The position numbers and the translations under genes were made by a program. From NCBI GenBank assembly GCA_013203245.1, contig JABMOR010000025.1, positions 1 to 12,521 on the forward strand: a stretch of 12,521 nt of DNA. Direction: 5' to 3'. Origin of the DNA: Candidatus Nitrosopumilus sp. (GTDB taxonomy: Archaea; Thermoproteota; Nitrososphaeria; Nitrososphaerales; Nitrosopumilaceae). Below are positions 1 to 6,239 of the stretch, one piece after another. Position 1 is the stretch's first letter. Each line of letters starts with the position of its first letter. Below the pieces are notes generated by a model. That model searched no databases. It was not told the DNA's origin and saw nothing but the letters and a program-made list of their open reading frames with translations.

Positions 1-1
1 G

Positions 2-46
2 GCTTTCATTGTTGCTGAAATTGGAGGATAACATGTTGGATATATT
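2..46 (+). pseudogene. Upstream acetyltransferase fragment ending in an in-frame TAA
   Basis: Read in the frame of the acetyltransferase that follows, bases 2-28 encode AFIVAEIGG. Then comes TAA (29-31), and then HVGYI leads into the ATG at 47. Archaeal RimI/Ard1 proteins usually have a strand of the form FIVAE-x-x-G-x-x-VGYIM here, so the stop falls exactly where one residue of an uninterrupted protein is expected, with no frame change. A single substitution such as AAA or GAA to TAA would explain it. The true start lies before the window. A base-calling error near a contig end would look the same. Confidence 0.6.
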
Positions 47-349
47 ATGTGTAAATCTGAATTTGGTTTTTCAAATTTTAAGAAATTTGGTTTTGTTAAT
101 AAAGGTCATGTTGTATCTATTGCAGTAGTTGAAGAACATAGAAAAAAAGGAATAGGAAATGCATTAGTTGAAGAATCTGTCAACGGTGTAAAATTGAGAA
201 AATGTGATGAATTCTATTTAGAAGTAAGATGTAGCAACACTGATGCTGTACGATTATATGAAAAATATGGATTTGCAATTAGACAACAATTAAACGCGTA
301 TTATCGTGATGGTGAAGATGCATATCTTATGGCAATTGAATTAACTTAG
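47..349 (+). CDS. rimI: RimI/Ard1-like GNAT N-acetyltransferase, N-terminally truncated
   Basis: This is a GNAT-fold protein of the RimI/Ard1 type, which transfers acetyl from acetyl-CoA to protein N-termini in the cytoplasm. The open part is 100 residues, against roughly 150-170 for the family. Visible features are the strand GHVVSIAVVEEH (20-31), the acetyl-CoA pyrophosphate loop RKKGIGNA (32-39), the FYLEVRCSN strand (56-64) with the usual A-V-R-L-YEKYGF helix (67-76), and the C-terminal YYRDGEDAYLMAIEL. The first strands and helices, which carry part of the substrate site, lie upstream of the in-frame TAA at 29-31. From the ATG at 47 the protein would probably not fold as a working enzyme. 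The conserved remainder suggests a recent nonsense mutation, a sequencing error or, less likely, readthrough. The family call is strong, the functional state uncertain. Confidence 0.75.
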   Translation: MCKSEFGFSNFKKFGFVNKGHVVSIAVVEEHRKKGIGNALVEESVNGVKLRKCDEFYLEVRCSNTDAVRLYEKYGFAIRQQLNAYYRDGEDAYLMAIELT

Positions 350-358
350 TTCAAACCA

Positions 359-366
359 ATAAATAA
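359..366 (+). promoter_or_regulatory. TATA-like box for the small membrane protein
   Basis: ATAAATAA lies 22-29 nt before the ATG at 388, the spacing expected when transcription starts at or next to the start codon. There is no Shine-Dalgarno sequence before this ATG, which fits a leaderless mRNA. Confidence 0.4.
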
Positions 367-387
367 CTCACAAAAAAATTCTTTGTC

Positions 388-606
388 ATGGACAAACGAA
401 AAGGAATGGGCATTACTATTTTTGTATTATGTATTGGTGGTTTTTTCCTTTATGCATATTTGTTAATGCTTTCTGAATGGAGTCCTATTGTATTACAATT
501 ATCTGTTTTAATGATTGCAGGTGCAATTTTAGGAGTTGTTGCATGGATTGGATATGTGATGGCGACAACAAAACCTTCACCTGCTTCTATTACTTCTGAA
601 GATTAG
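388..606 (+). CDS. Small two-helix membrane protein, unknown function
   Basis: This 72-residue protein begins with a short basic stretch (MDKRKG). Two hydrophobic segments follow, at about 8-30 (ITIFVLCIGGFFLYAYLLML) and about 34-58 (VLQLSVLMIAGAILGVVAWI), and then a polar tail ending TSED. By the positive-inside rule the N-terminus is probably cytoplasmic and the molecule a helical hairpin. I see no catalytic or metal-binding motif and do not recognise a named family. A TATA-like box sits 22-29 nt before the ATG. The gene ends one base before the stop codon of the convergent methyltransferase gene, so the two transcripts must overlap at their 3' ends. The reading frame is well supported; the function is unknown. 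Confidence 0.7.
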   Translation: MDKRKGMGITIFVLCIGGFFLYAYLLMLSEWSPIVLQLSVLMIAGAILGVVAWIGYVMATTKPSPASITSED

Positions 607-607
607 A

Positions 608-1444
608 TTATTTAGAAATTTTAATATCTACTACTGTTTGATAAAATCTAGGGCCTACAGCCCTTACAATTTTTGAATTTATAATTTCTGATTTTACTGG
701 TGTAACTTTAAGATAATGCTCTTCTGAAAGTTTTCCAGCATCAGTTTTTTTATCTGCATGAATATGTGAATAATAATGAATGATCCCACCATCTTTAGTT
801 GTGTTTATTGCTGATTCTAAAAATTCATCTGATCTTTCAGGTAATAGCATCAACGTTCTATCTGATTTATTCATTAATTGTTCCTTAATAATTTCCGATG
901 CATCACCGTTAATCGAAATTATGTTTCCTGCAAGTTTGTTTAATCCAATATTTGTTTCACATAATTTTGAAGCAACAGGATTGATATCTAGACTATACAC
1001 CGTGCATTTCTTCTTCTTTGCAGCCATAATGGAAAACATCCCAATACCTGCAAACATGTTTGTCATTACCTCTCCATTTTGTATCAAATTAGCAATCCTC
1101 TCCCTTTCTGTAGATAGTCTAGGTGAAAAAAATGCATTTTTGACATCAACTGTAAATCTACAACCAAATTCTTTGTATTCTGTCTCTGTATTGTCTTCTC
1201 CTGCAAGTATCTCAAGGCTTCTTGTACGAAATTCACCTTCTACGGCTGATGCCTGATAGAAAACACTTCTAACAATTTTTACTTCATCTAACAATGCATT
1301 TCCAATAATTTTCTTTTTTGCTAGAAGTGAATCTGGAATTCTCACAATTATTATTTCACCGATCTGATCAAATGCTGAAATCAATTCATTACTCTCCTTT
1401 TCTGTGAGCACATTTTCTAGTGCTTTTTTTAACATTCGAGTCAA
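608..1444 (-). CDS. trm5: Trm5-family tRNA (guanine37-N1)-methyltransferase
   Basis: Trm5 methylates G37 next to the anticodon using S-adenosylmethionine, which guards against frameshifting and, in archaea, provides the precursor for wyosine bases. The protein has 278 residues. Family signatures are the FDQIGEIIIVRIPD strand (25-38), EGEFRTRSLEILAGEDNTET (69-88), GCRFTVDV and FFSPRLSTERERI (94-117), the SAM loop NMFAGIGMFSI (129-139), the acidic LDINP (152-156), NGD (179-181), and KDGGIIHYY (217-225). The usual Asn-Leu-Pro after the fifth strand reads LMLLP (198-202), so the Asn is replaced by Leu; the related wybutosine enzyme Taw2 also departs from NLP there. The gene follows ABCE1 with a TTGA overlap if it starts at TTG 1444, but an ATG at 1435 (five bases past the ABCE1 stop) is equally possible. 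Neither start has a ribosome binding site. Trm5 is preferred over Taw2, with moderate certainty. Confidence 0.8.
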   Translation of the reverse strand: MTRMLKKALENVLTEKESNELISAFDQIGEIIIVRIPDSLLAKKKIIGNALLDEVKIVRSVFYQASAVEGEFRTRSLEILAGEDNTETEYKEFGCRFTVDVKNAFFSPRLSTERERIANLIQNGEVMTNMFAGIGMFSIMAAKKKKCTVYSLDINPVASKLCETNIGLNKLAGNIISINGDASEIIKEQLMNKSDRTLMLLPERSDEFLESAINTTKDGGIIHYYSHIHADKKTDAGKLSEEHYLKVTPVKSEIINSKIVRAVGPRFYQTVVDIKISK

Positions 1445-3228
1445 TGTTTGTAGTAGAAATTTCCAGTTGCTTTTTGATTTTTATCTAATCTACTTTCTAA
1501 CTTGTTTACGCGCGGTCTAAGACTTTTCTCATCTCGTCTAAATGACATGTCTAATGATTTTAGAAATCTATTCATTGCATCAGCTTTTGGCATTGGTGAT
1601 GTAGCTCTTCCTGCAGAACCTGATTCTCCTTCAAATATTATCATTGAATCTGAAACCAAATCCATCAATTGTATATCGTGATCGACAACTATTGCTGACT
1701 TTCCAAAGGAGCGTACAAACTTTTGTAAAAATTTTGCTACTGCTATTCTATCTTCTACATCTAAAAATGCTGAGGGTTCATCCAATGCATACAAATCCAC
1801 TTTTTGTAATAGACATGATGCAACTGCCACTTTTTGTAATTCCCCACCAGAAAGTTTTTTGATCGATTTATTGTATAGTTTTTTAATTTTTAACGGGTCT
1901 AGAATTTGTTCTTCTTCCATGCTTCCTTCTACTGGATTTCCATTTGCTTTGTCTAATACTGAAATTACTTCTACATCAAGATCATTTTGAAGATATTGTG
2001 GTTTGTATGCTATCTTAATTTTTTTATCAATACTGCCAGAATCTGGTTTCTCAACTCCTGCAATCATTTTCATCAGAGTTGTTTTACCAAGTGCGTTGGC
2101 ACCCATTATTCCTAAAACCTCTCCTTTTCTTACTCTTCCAGGCTCGATTGTCACTGAGAATGATGGATATTTTTTCACTAGTTTTGGATATGTAATAATG
2201 TCACTTCCTTCCTGAAAAATATCTGTTGATGTAGACGATACATCCATAGAAAATCTCTTATCTCTAAATCTTACATTTTCATTTGGTAGATATCCATCAA
2301 GAAAAACATTGATTCCAACTTTGGTGGATAAAATAGTTGAAACAATACCATACGCTGTAGGTTCACCGTATAATACTTCGATGTAATCACTCAGAAAATC
2401 TAATAATGTCAAATCATGTTCTACAACCATTACACTTTTTCCAATTTTAGCTAAATTCTGTATTACTCTTGCTACACCCGTTCTCTGAAATACATCATTG
2501 TATGAAGATGGTTCATCAAAAAAGTAAAACTCTGTATCTTTAGATGCTGCAGCAGCAACTGCAATTCTTTGTAATTCCCCACCACTTAATTCCTTCAAAC
2601 TTTGTTCCATAGAATTTTCTAATCCTAGTTCTTTGATTAGTTCCCTTGATACTCCACGTTCATCGTATTTGTCGAGTAGCTCTTTTCCTGTTCCATTAAA
2701 TGCCTGAGCAATATGATGTACTTGTTGTGGTTTAATTGATGCACTAATTTGTTTTTGTTCAATCTTTTCAAAATGTTGTTTGAGTTCTGTTCCACTGTAA
2801 TGTTTTAAAATTTCGTCCCATTCAGGCGGATTTTCATATCTACCTAAATTCGGTTTAAGATTACCTGATAGAATATTCACTACTGTACTTTTCCCCATTC
2901 CATTTCTTCCCAATAATCCTACAACTTCACCTTTTTTTGGAGTTGGTAATTTGTAAAGTCGAAATGAATTCATGCCATACTGATGAATTTTATCAGTAGC
3001 TAATTCACTTGCTAAATTGATAATTGTTATTGCGTCAAAAGGACACACTTTGACACAGATTCCACATCCATTACAAATATCCTCATCAATCTGAGCCTTT
3101 TTTGATTCTTCGTTTATGGTAACACATTCTGCGCCTGATTTGTTTACTGGACAGTATTTTATGCATTCTAGTCCACATTTTTGTGGCTGACAAAGATCTT
3201 GATCTAAAACAGCTACTCTATGAGTCAT
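1441..3228 (-). CDS. ABCE1/Rli1 ribosome-recycling ATPase
   Basis: ABCE1 splits the ribosome into subunits after termination, working with aRF1/Pelota in the cytoplasm. From the chosen ATG at 3228 the protein has 595 residues, the usual length. It starts MTHRVAVLDQDLCQPQKCG, as in other archaea. Two 4Fe-4S motifs follow: Cys13, 18, 22, 26 (Cx4Cx3Cx3CP) and Cys52, 55, 58, 62 (Cx2Cx2Cx3CP). The first nucleotide-binding domain has Walker A GRNGMGKST (107-115), LSGGELQ (214-220), Walker B YFFDEPS (235-241) and EHD (270-272). The second has GANALGKTT (376-384), LSGGELQ (459-465), YALDEPS (480-486) and DHD (516-518). The open frame continues upstream to an ATG at 3333, but those 35 extra residues lie partly inside the 5S rRNA gene, and a TATA box stands just before 3228. 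Trm5 follows in the same operon. Confidence 0.96.
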   Translation of the reverse strand: MTHRVAVLDQDLCQPQKCGLECIKYCPVNKSGAECVTINEESKKAQIDEDICNGCGICVKVCPFDAITIINLASELATDKIHQYGMNSFRLYKLPTPKKGEVVGLLGRNGMGKSTVVNILSGNLKPNLGRYENPPEWDEILKHYSGTELKQHFEKIEQKQISASIKPQQVHHIAQAFNGTGKELLDKYDERGVSRELIKELGLENSMEQSLKELSGGELQRIAVAAAASKDTEFYFFDEPSSYNDVFQRTGVARVIQNLAKIGKSVMVVEHDLTLLDFLSDYIEVLYGEPTAYGIVSTILSTKVGINVFLDGYLPNENVRFRDKRFSMDVSSTSTDIFQEGSDIITYPKLVKKYPSFSVTIEPGRVRKGEVLGIMGANALGKTTLMKMIAGVEKPDSGSIDKKIKIAYKPQYLQNDLDVEVISVLDKANGNPVEGSMEEEQILDPLKIKKLYNKSIKKLSGGELQKVAVASCLLQKVDLYALDEPSAFLDVEDRIAVAKFLQKFVRSFGKSAIVVDHDIQLMDLVSDSMIIFEGESGSAGRATSPMPKADAMNRFLKSLDMSFRRDEKSLRPRVNKLESRLDKNQKATGNFYYKH

Positions 3229-3251
3229 GTTGTAATCCGGTATTTTCTTTG

Positions 3252-3258
3252 CTTTATA
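3252..3258 (-). promoter_or_regulatory. Leaderless-type promoter of ABCE1
   Basis: On the minus strand TATAAAG occupies 24-30 nt before the ATG at 3228, so transcription would begin at the start codon. This is the main evidence, with the 5S overlap, that 3228 and not 3333 is the ABCE1 start. Confidence 0.6.
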
Positions 3259-3292
3259 CCTATTTTGAGTATATTTCAAAACTGGCGTTACG

Positions 3293-3300
3293 TTAATAGA
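3293..3300 (+). promoter_or_regulatory. Possible TATA-like box of the 5S rRNA gene
   Basis: TTAATAGA lies about 25-32 nt before the predicted 5' end of 5S rRNA (3325). It is a weak match, within the 96 bp that also hold the oppositely directed ABCE1 promoter. Confidence 0.3.
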
Positions 3301-3324
3301 TGAGAATTTGACATCAAATTTCAA

Positions 3325-3437
3325 GCCGGCCATAGCGTTAGGGTGCGACCCAATCCCATTCCGAACTTGGAAGTCAAACCTAATGTCGCTGTTGTGCTAC
3401 TAAGATGCGAGAGCTCTTGGGAAGCAACAGTGCTGGC
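3325..3437 (+). rRNA. rrf: 5S ribosomal RNA
   Basis: The 5' end GCCGGCCATAGCG and the core CCCATTCCGAACTTGGAAGT (3355-3374) are the standard 5S signatures, followed by GATGCGAGAG and CTTGGGAAGC in the 3' half. The ends pair as helix I: GCCGGC (3325-3330) with GCTGGC (3432-3437), one G-U pair included. The length, about 113 nt, is slightly short for archaeal 5S, so the ends may shift by a few bases. No 16S or 23S sequence is nearby; unlinked 5S genes are normal in Thaumarchaeota. It is transcribed away from ABCE1. Confidence 0.93.
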
Positions 3438-3450
3438 ATTTTCTACTTTA
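3438..3450 (+). terminator. T-rich 3' flank of 5S rRNA
   Basis: A TTTT run followed by CTACTTT begins directly after helix I of 5S. Archaeal RNA polymerase stops on such T-runs without needing a hairpin. This is inferred from position and composition only. Confidence 0.3.
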
Positions 3451-3460
3451 CAATCAATCT

Positions 3461-3468
3461 TTTAATAT
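3461..3468 (+). promoter_or_regulatory. TATA-like box for the zinc-finger gene
   Basis: TTTAATAT lies 30-37 nt before the ATG at 3498, which allows a start of transcription about 5-10 nt upstream of the codon. It lets the small gene be transcribed separately from 5S. Confidence 0.35.
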
Positions 3469-3497
3469 TGAATTAATTTGATTGATGTGAATTCAAT

Positions 3498-3626
3498 ATG
3501 TCAAATTGTAGTGTTTGTGGAGAAATATGTGATAATGACATTAGGTTACTCAACCATATGATGGAAAAACATGGTTGGAGAAATCCAAATGTTGAAGCAC
3601 CTGATAGAAATAGTAGAGGATACTAA
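3498..3626 (+). CDS. Very small C2H2 zinc-finger protein (42 aa)
   Basis: This 42-residue frame reads MSNCSVCGEICDNDIRLLNH, then MMEKHGW and a polar tail ending NSRGY. Cys4, Cys7, His20 and His25 form Cx2C-x12-Hx4H, the spacing of a classic C2H2 zinc finger, with a third Cys at 11. A single finger of this size usually binds nucleic acid or a protein partner; which one cannot be told. A TATA-like box stands upstream. The stop codon is two bases from the stop of the convergent aminopeptidase gene, so the short frame fills the whole space between 5S and that gene. It is below common length cut-offs and easily missed. The four ligands, the promoter and the fit make chance unlikely. Confidence 0.7.
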   Translation: MSNCSVCGEICDNDIRLLNHMMEKHGWRNPNVEAPDRNSRGY

Positions 3627-3628
3627 TT

Positions 3629-5110
3629 TTATAAATTTTGTAAATAATCTAAAATTAATCTTACACCAAAACCTGTTGCACCTTTTGGATTATATGATTT
3701 TTCTTTAGTAGCTCCTTGTGTCCATGCAACTCCTGCAATATCAATATGAGTCCATGGAGTTTTTTCAATTGCATTTTTCAAAAATGCTGCAGCCGTTATA
3801 GTACCAGCTGCTCTTCCAATTCCAACATTTTTCATATCTGCAACATCTGATTTTATCATGTCCATATAGTCCTGAGTTAATGGAAGTTCCCAAACTTCTT
3901 CTGTAGTTCTCTTAGATGAATCTGTAATTTTCTTTGTTAGTTTTTCATCATTTGATACAATTGCAGCTACGTTGGTACCTAGGGCTACAATACAGGCTCC
4001 AGTTAAAGTTGCAAAATCAATTATTGCTTTTGGAGAATATTGTTTTTCTCCATATGCTAACGCATCAGCTAAAATCAATCTTCCTTCTGCATCTGTATTT
4101 AGAATTTCAGCTGTTTTCCCACTGTATAATTTTATGATATCTCCAGGTCTATATGATTCCCCACCTAACATATTTTCAACTGAAGGAATAATTCCAACTA
4201 TATTGATTGGTAGTTTCAATTCTGAAATTGATTTCATTATGCCTAGTACTGTGCAACCACCACATTTGTCAAATTTCATTTCATCCATCGCATTTCCAGG
4301 TTTTAATGAAATACCTCCTGTGTCAAATGTTACAGCTTTTCCTACTAAAACAATGGGCTTTTCATTTCGTGGACCTTTGTTATGTTCTAAAATAATTAAT
4401 TTAGATTGGTTTTTGCTTCCTTGACCAACTGCTGATATTCCTCCAAATCCTTTTTTCTGTAATTCTGGTTCTGAAAAAATTTTACAAATCATTTTATTAT
4501 TTTTAGACATATTTTTTGCAAAGTTTGCTAATGTTGTCGGAGTACATTCGTTTGGAGGTAAATTGGCAATACTTTTGGTGAATATTACACCATCTGCAAC
4601 AATTTCTGCAATCTTGATAGTTTTTGAAATTTTATTTGACTTTGAAATAATAATTGTAAGATCAGGCGAATTTTCTGTTTTTTCTGATTTGAATTTATCG
4701 AATTTGTAAAGAGCCATTTTTGAACCTTCAATTATTTGAGAAACGGCAGAAATTGGTTCAGATATAAAACTTGGTGGTGAAATTATTGAAAATTCTTTTA
4801 ATTTTAATTCTCTCGCTTTTTGGGCTATTTTACCCGAAACAAATCTGATTGTATCTTTTGTCAAATTCTCTTTTTTACCTATGCCTGCTAACAATATTCT
4901 TTGAACATGTTTTTCGCCTGAAATTGGAATGACGCTTAGTCTTCCCAGTTTCCCTTCCATGTCTTTTAGAGACTGATTAATTGCAGATTCAGTTTTAGTG
5001 TCAAATTTTGGTAAACTTAGAACTTTGTTAGAGTTTTCTAATACAAATCCACATAGAAGACTTGTTTTCTTTTTTATAGAATTCTCAGTTTTAATTTTCA
5101 CTATGAGCAT
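3629..5110 (-). CDS. pepA: M17 leucyl aminopeptidase
   Basis: M17 aminopeptidases are cytosolic two-metal enzymes (Zn or Mn), generally hexameric, that remove N-terminal residues from peptides. The 493-residue length is typical. The N-terminal half is the less conserved macro-like domain; the catalytic domain starts near residue 175. All the key residues known from bovine lens enzyme appear at a constant offset of eight: Lys258 and Asp263 in VGKAVTFDTGG, catalytic Lys270, Asp281 in MKFDKCGG, Asp340 and Glu342 in the signature NTDAEGRL, and Arg344. The C-terminus has PWTHIDIAGVAWT and KGATGFGVRLILDYL, as usual. It should therefore be active. It begins 27 nt after the DCC-like gene on the same strand and may be co-transcribed with it; there is no ribosome binding site before the ATG at 5110. 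It probably serves peptide turnover. Confidence 0.95.
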   Translation of the reverse strand: MLIVKIKTENSIKKKTSLLCGFVLENSNKVLSLPKFDTKTESAINQSLKDMEGKLGRLSVIPISGEKHVQRILLAGIGKKENLTKDTIRFVSGKIAQKARELKLKEFSIISPPSFISEPISAVSQIIEGSKMALYKFDKFKSEKTENSPDLTIIISKSNKISKTIKIAEIVADGVIFTKSIANLPPNECTPTTLANFAKNMSKNNKMICKIFSEPELQKKGFGGISAVGQGSKNQSKLIILEHNKGPRNEKPIVLVGKAVTFDTGGISLKPGNAMDEMKFDKCGGCTVLGIMKSISELKLPINIVGIIPSVENMLGGESYRPGDIIKLYSGKTAEILNTDAEGRLILADALAYGEKQYSPKAIIDFATLTGACIVALGTNVAAIVSNDEKLTKKITDSSKRTTEEVWELPLTQDYMDMIKSDVADMKNVGIGRAAGTITAAAFLKNAIEKTPWTHIDIAGVAWTQGATKEKSYNPKGATGFGVRLILDYLQNL

Positions 5111-5137
5111 CTATTTTTCAAGTATTATTTAGATTTA

Positions 5138-5515
5138 CTATAGATCTATTATCTTACTATTGGTAATCAGACTTGTTGATCTTAGAAATACCGCTTTAAC
5201 ATTTTTACAATCTTGTTGACATTTTTCATCAATTCTAATTGTTGATGTTTTTTTTGTTTTTTCAATTAAAATTGATTTTAACAACGGAAGTAAAGCTGCT
5301 CTTCCACCATATGCTCTTTTTTTAGTAATAAACCAAAACATCTCTAATGCACTATCATCTAGAATTTCTTCTCGTATCTTTTTTCCAAATTCTGAATAAT
5401 GTCCTATTATTGCTATTTTACCTCTAGCAAAAAAGTTAACCGTTTTTGCAAATTTTATACACAAATAACACTGATTATCAAATAATACAATTGGAGTATT
5501 TTCTTTAATTTCCAT
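5138..5515 (-). CDS. DCC-like thiol-disulfide family protein (DUF393-like)
   Basis: This 125-residue protein opens with IVLFDNQCYLC (9-19). It resembles the start of the DCC family (YDGxCxLC), where a beta strand leads to a thioredoxin-like CxxC, here Cys16 and Cys19. The order that follows also fits: a helix (KFAKTVNFFA), a strand (KIAIIGHY), then FWFITKKRAYGGRAALLPLL (60-79), matching the family's substrate-loop and helix region. The family Gly of DG is Asn here. A second pair, Cys99 and Cys103, lies near the C-terminus and is not a family hallmark. DCC proteins are thought to act in thiol-disulfide exchange, but substrates are mostly unknown. The aminopeptidase gene follows 27 nt downstream, and the YkgJ-type gene diverges from a shared 68-bp promoter region. 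Fold assignment is moderate, function inferred. Confidence 0.6.
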   Translation of the reverse strand: MEIKENTPIVLFDNQCYLCIKFAKTVNFFARGKIAIIGHYSEFGKKIREEILDDSALEMFWFITKKRAYGGRAALLPLLKSILIEKTKKTSTIRIDEKCQQDCKNVKAVFLRSTSLITNSKIIDL

Positions 5516-5536
5516 AATAATACAGAGTAACGATCA

Positions 5537-5544
5537 AATTAAAA
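5537..5544 (-). promoter_or_regulatory. TATA-like box of the DCC-like gene
   Basis: On the minus strand TTTTAATT lies 22-29 nt before the ATG at 5515, consistent with leaderless transcription. Only 9 bp separate it from the oppositely directed box at 5554-5560. Confidence 0.45.
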
Positions 5545-5553
5545 TTTTACAGA

Positions 5554-5560
5554 TTTAATA
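5554..5560 (+). promoter_or_regulatory. TATA-like box of the YkgJ-type gene
   Basis: TTTAATA lies 24-30 nt before the ATG at 5584, which has no Shine-Dalgarno sequence, so a leaderless mRNA is likely. Confidence 0.5.
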
Positions 5561-5583
5561 CCTAAAATTTATTTTAATAAATC

Positions 5584-6150
5584 ATGAAAATAATTGTAGA
5601 TAATCAAGATTCTAGTCATACTAAGACTGGAGAATTTCCTTGCATTTCATGTCATACAGATTGCTGCAAAGAATATGTGATATTTGTTAATGCTCATGAT
5701 GTTTATCGGCTTTCTACTAGATTGGGATTGGCACCTGAAACGTTTTTAGAGATTTATGGGGCAAAGGACTATTCTTTGGGAATTAAAGTAAAAGAAGGCC
5801 TGATTGATCTTGCCTTGAAACAAAAAAATGGTGCATGTGAATTTCTTGAAGAAACTAAAGATGTCTTTAGATGTACTGTTAATGATTTCAAGCCAGGAGT
5901 GTGTAAATCCTATCCGTTTCAAATGAAAAATGGAAAATTGATTCAGATGAGTGATATAATGTGTCCAGTAGATTGGGATCTTGCAGAATTTGAGAAAATG
6001 ATGGTAACTCATCTTAAAAAAGATGAATCTGAGTGGAAGTTCTATGGTGAACTTGTAAAAGAATGGAATGCAAAGCATTGGAGAAAAAAATCATTATCTA
6101 TATTTTTAAAATTTATGTTGAATAAAGTAGAATTATCTTTGAAACCCTAA
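5584..6150 (+). CDS. YkgJ-family cysteine-cluster protein
   Basis: Members of this family (zinc- or iron-chelating, formerly UPF0153) carry a conserved cysteine set and have no settled biochemical role. Here Cys20, Cys23, Cys27 and Cys28 form CISCHTDCC. Then come the family's D-x-x-R and LG-x-x-x-x-x-F stretch (39-54), and Cys85 (ACEFL), Cys97 (FRCTV), Cys107 (KPGVCKSYPF) and Cys127 (IMCPVDWD). The KPxxCxxYPF block is the clearest family mark. The 188 residues include a basic C-terminal stretch (WRKKSLSIFLKFMLNK) of no known role. The gene diverges from the DCC-like gene, another cysteine-dependent protein, so a shared link to metal or redox handling is possible but only inferred. It is monocistronic: the next gene is 89 nt away with its own promoter. 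Confidence 0.85.
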   Translation: MKIIVDNQDSSHTKTGEFPCISCHTDCCKEYVIFVNAHDVYRLSTRLGLAPETFLEIYGAKDYSLGIKVKEGLIDLALKQKNGACEFLEETKDVFRCTVNDFKPGVCKSYPFQMKNGKLIQMSDIMCPVDWDLAEFEKMMVTHLKKDESEWKFYGELVKEWNAKHWRKKSLSIFLKFMLNKVELSLKP

Positions 6151-6216
6151 TGATTTGATTTGAATTTCTGAGATGTCTTTGGGATTTTGTATTCATTGTT
6201 TTCTTTCAGAAATAGA

Positions 6217-6224
6217 TTTTTATT
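6217..6224 (+). promoter_or_regulatory. TATA-like box of the pentose phosphate operon
   Basis: TTTTTATT lies 16-23 nt before the ATG at 6240 but 25-32 nt before the ATG at 6249. The second distance is the one seen at other genes in this window and favours 6249 as the start. AAGGA (6233-6237) also suits 6249 (11 nt) better than 6240 (2 nt). Confidence 0.4.
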
Positions 6225-6239
6225 CAATTTACAAGGATA

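Noticed and set aside
23..131. GGAGG followed by ATG at 33 looks like a Shine-Dalgarno and start
   Set aside because: That frame is only about 30 codons long and out of frame with the acetyltransferase; GGAGG is just the two Gly codons of the conserved protein.
780..1256. 158-codon open frame on the plus strand opposite trm5
   Set aside because: It is the antisense of well-conserved Trm5 coding sequence, with no promoter and no family resemblance.
3229..3333. 35-residue N-terminal extension of ABCE1
   Set aside because: It overlaps the ABCE1 promoter and the 5' end of 5S rRNA, and homologues begin at MTHRVAVLD.
3972..4424. 150-codon open frame opposite the aminopeptidase gene
   Set aside because: It mirrors the conserved M17 catalytic region; long antisense frames are common in such AT-rich genes.
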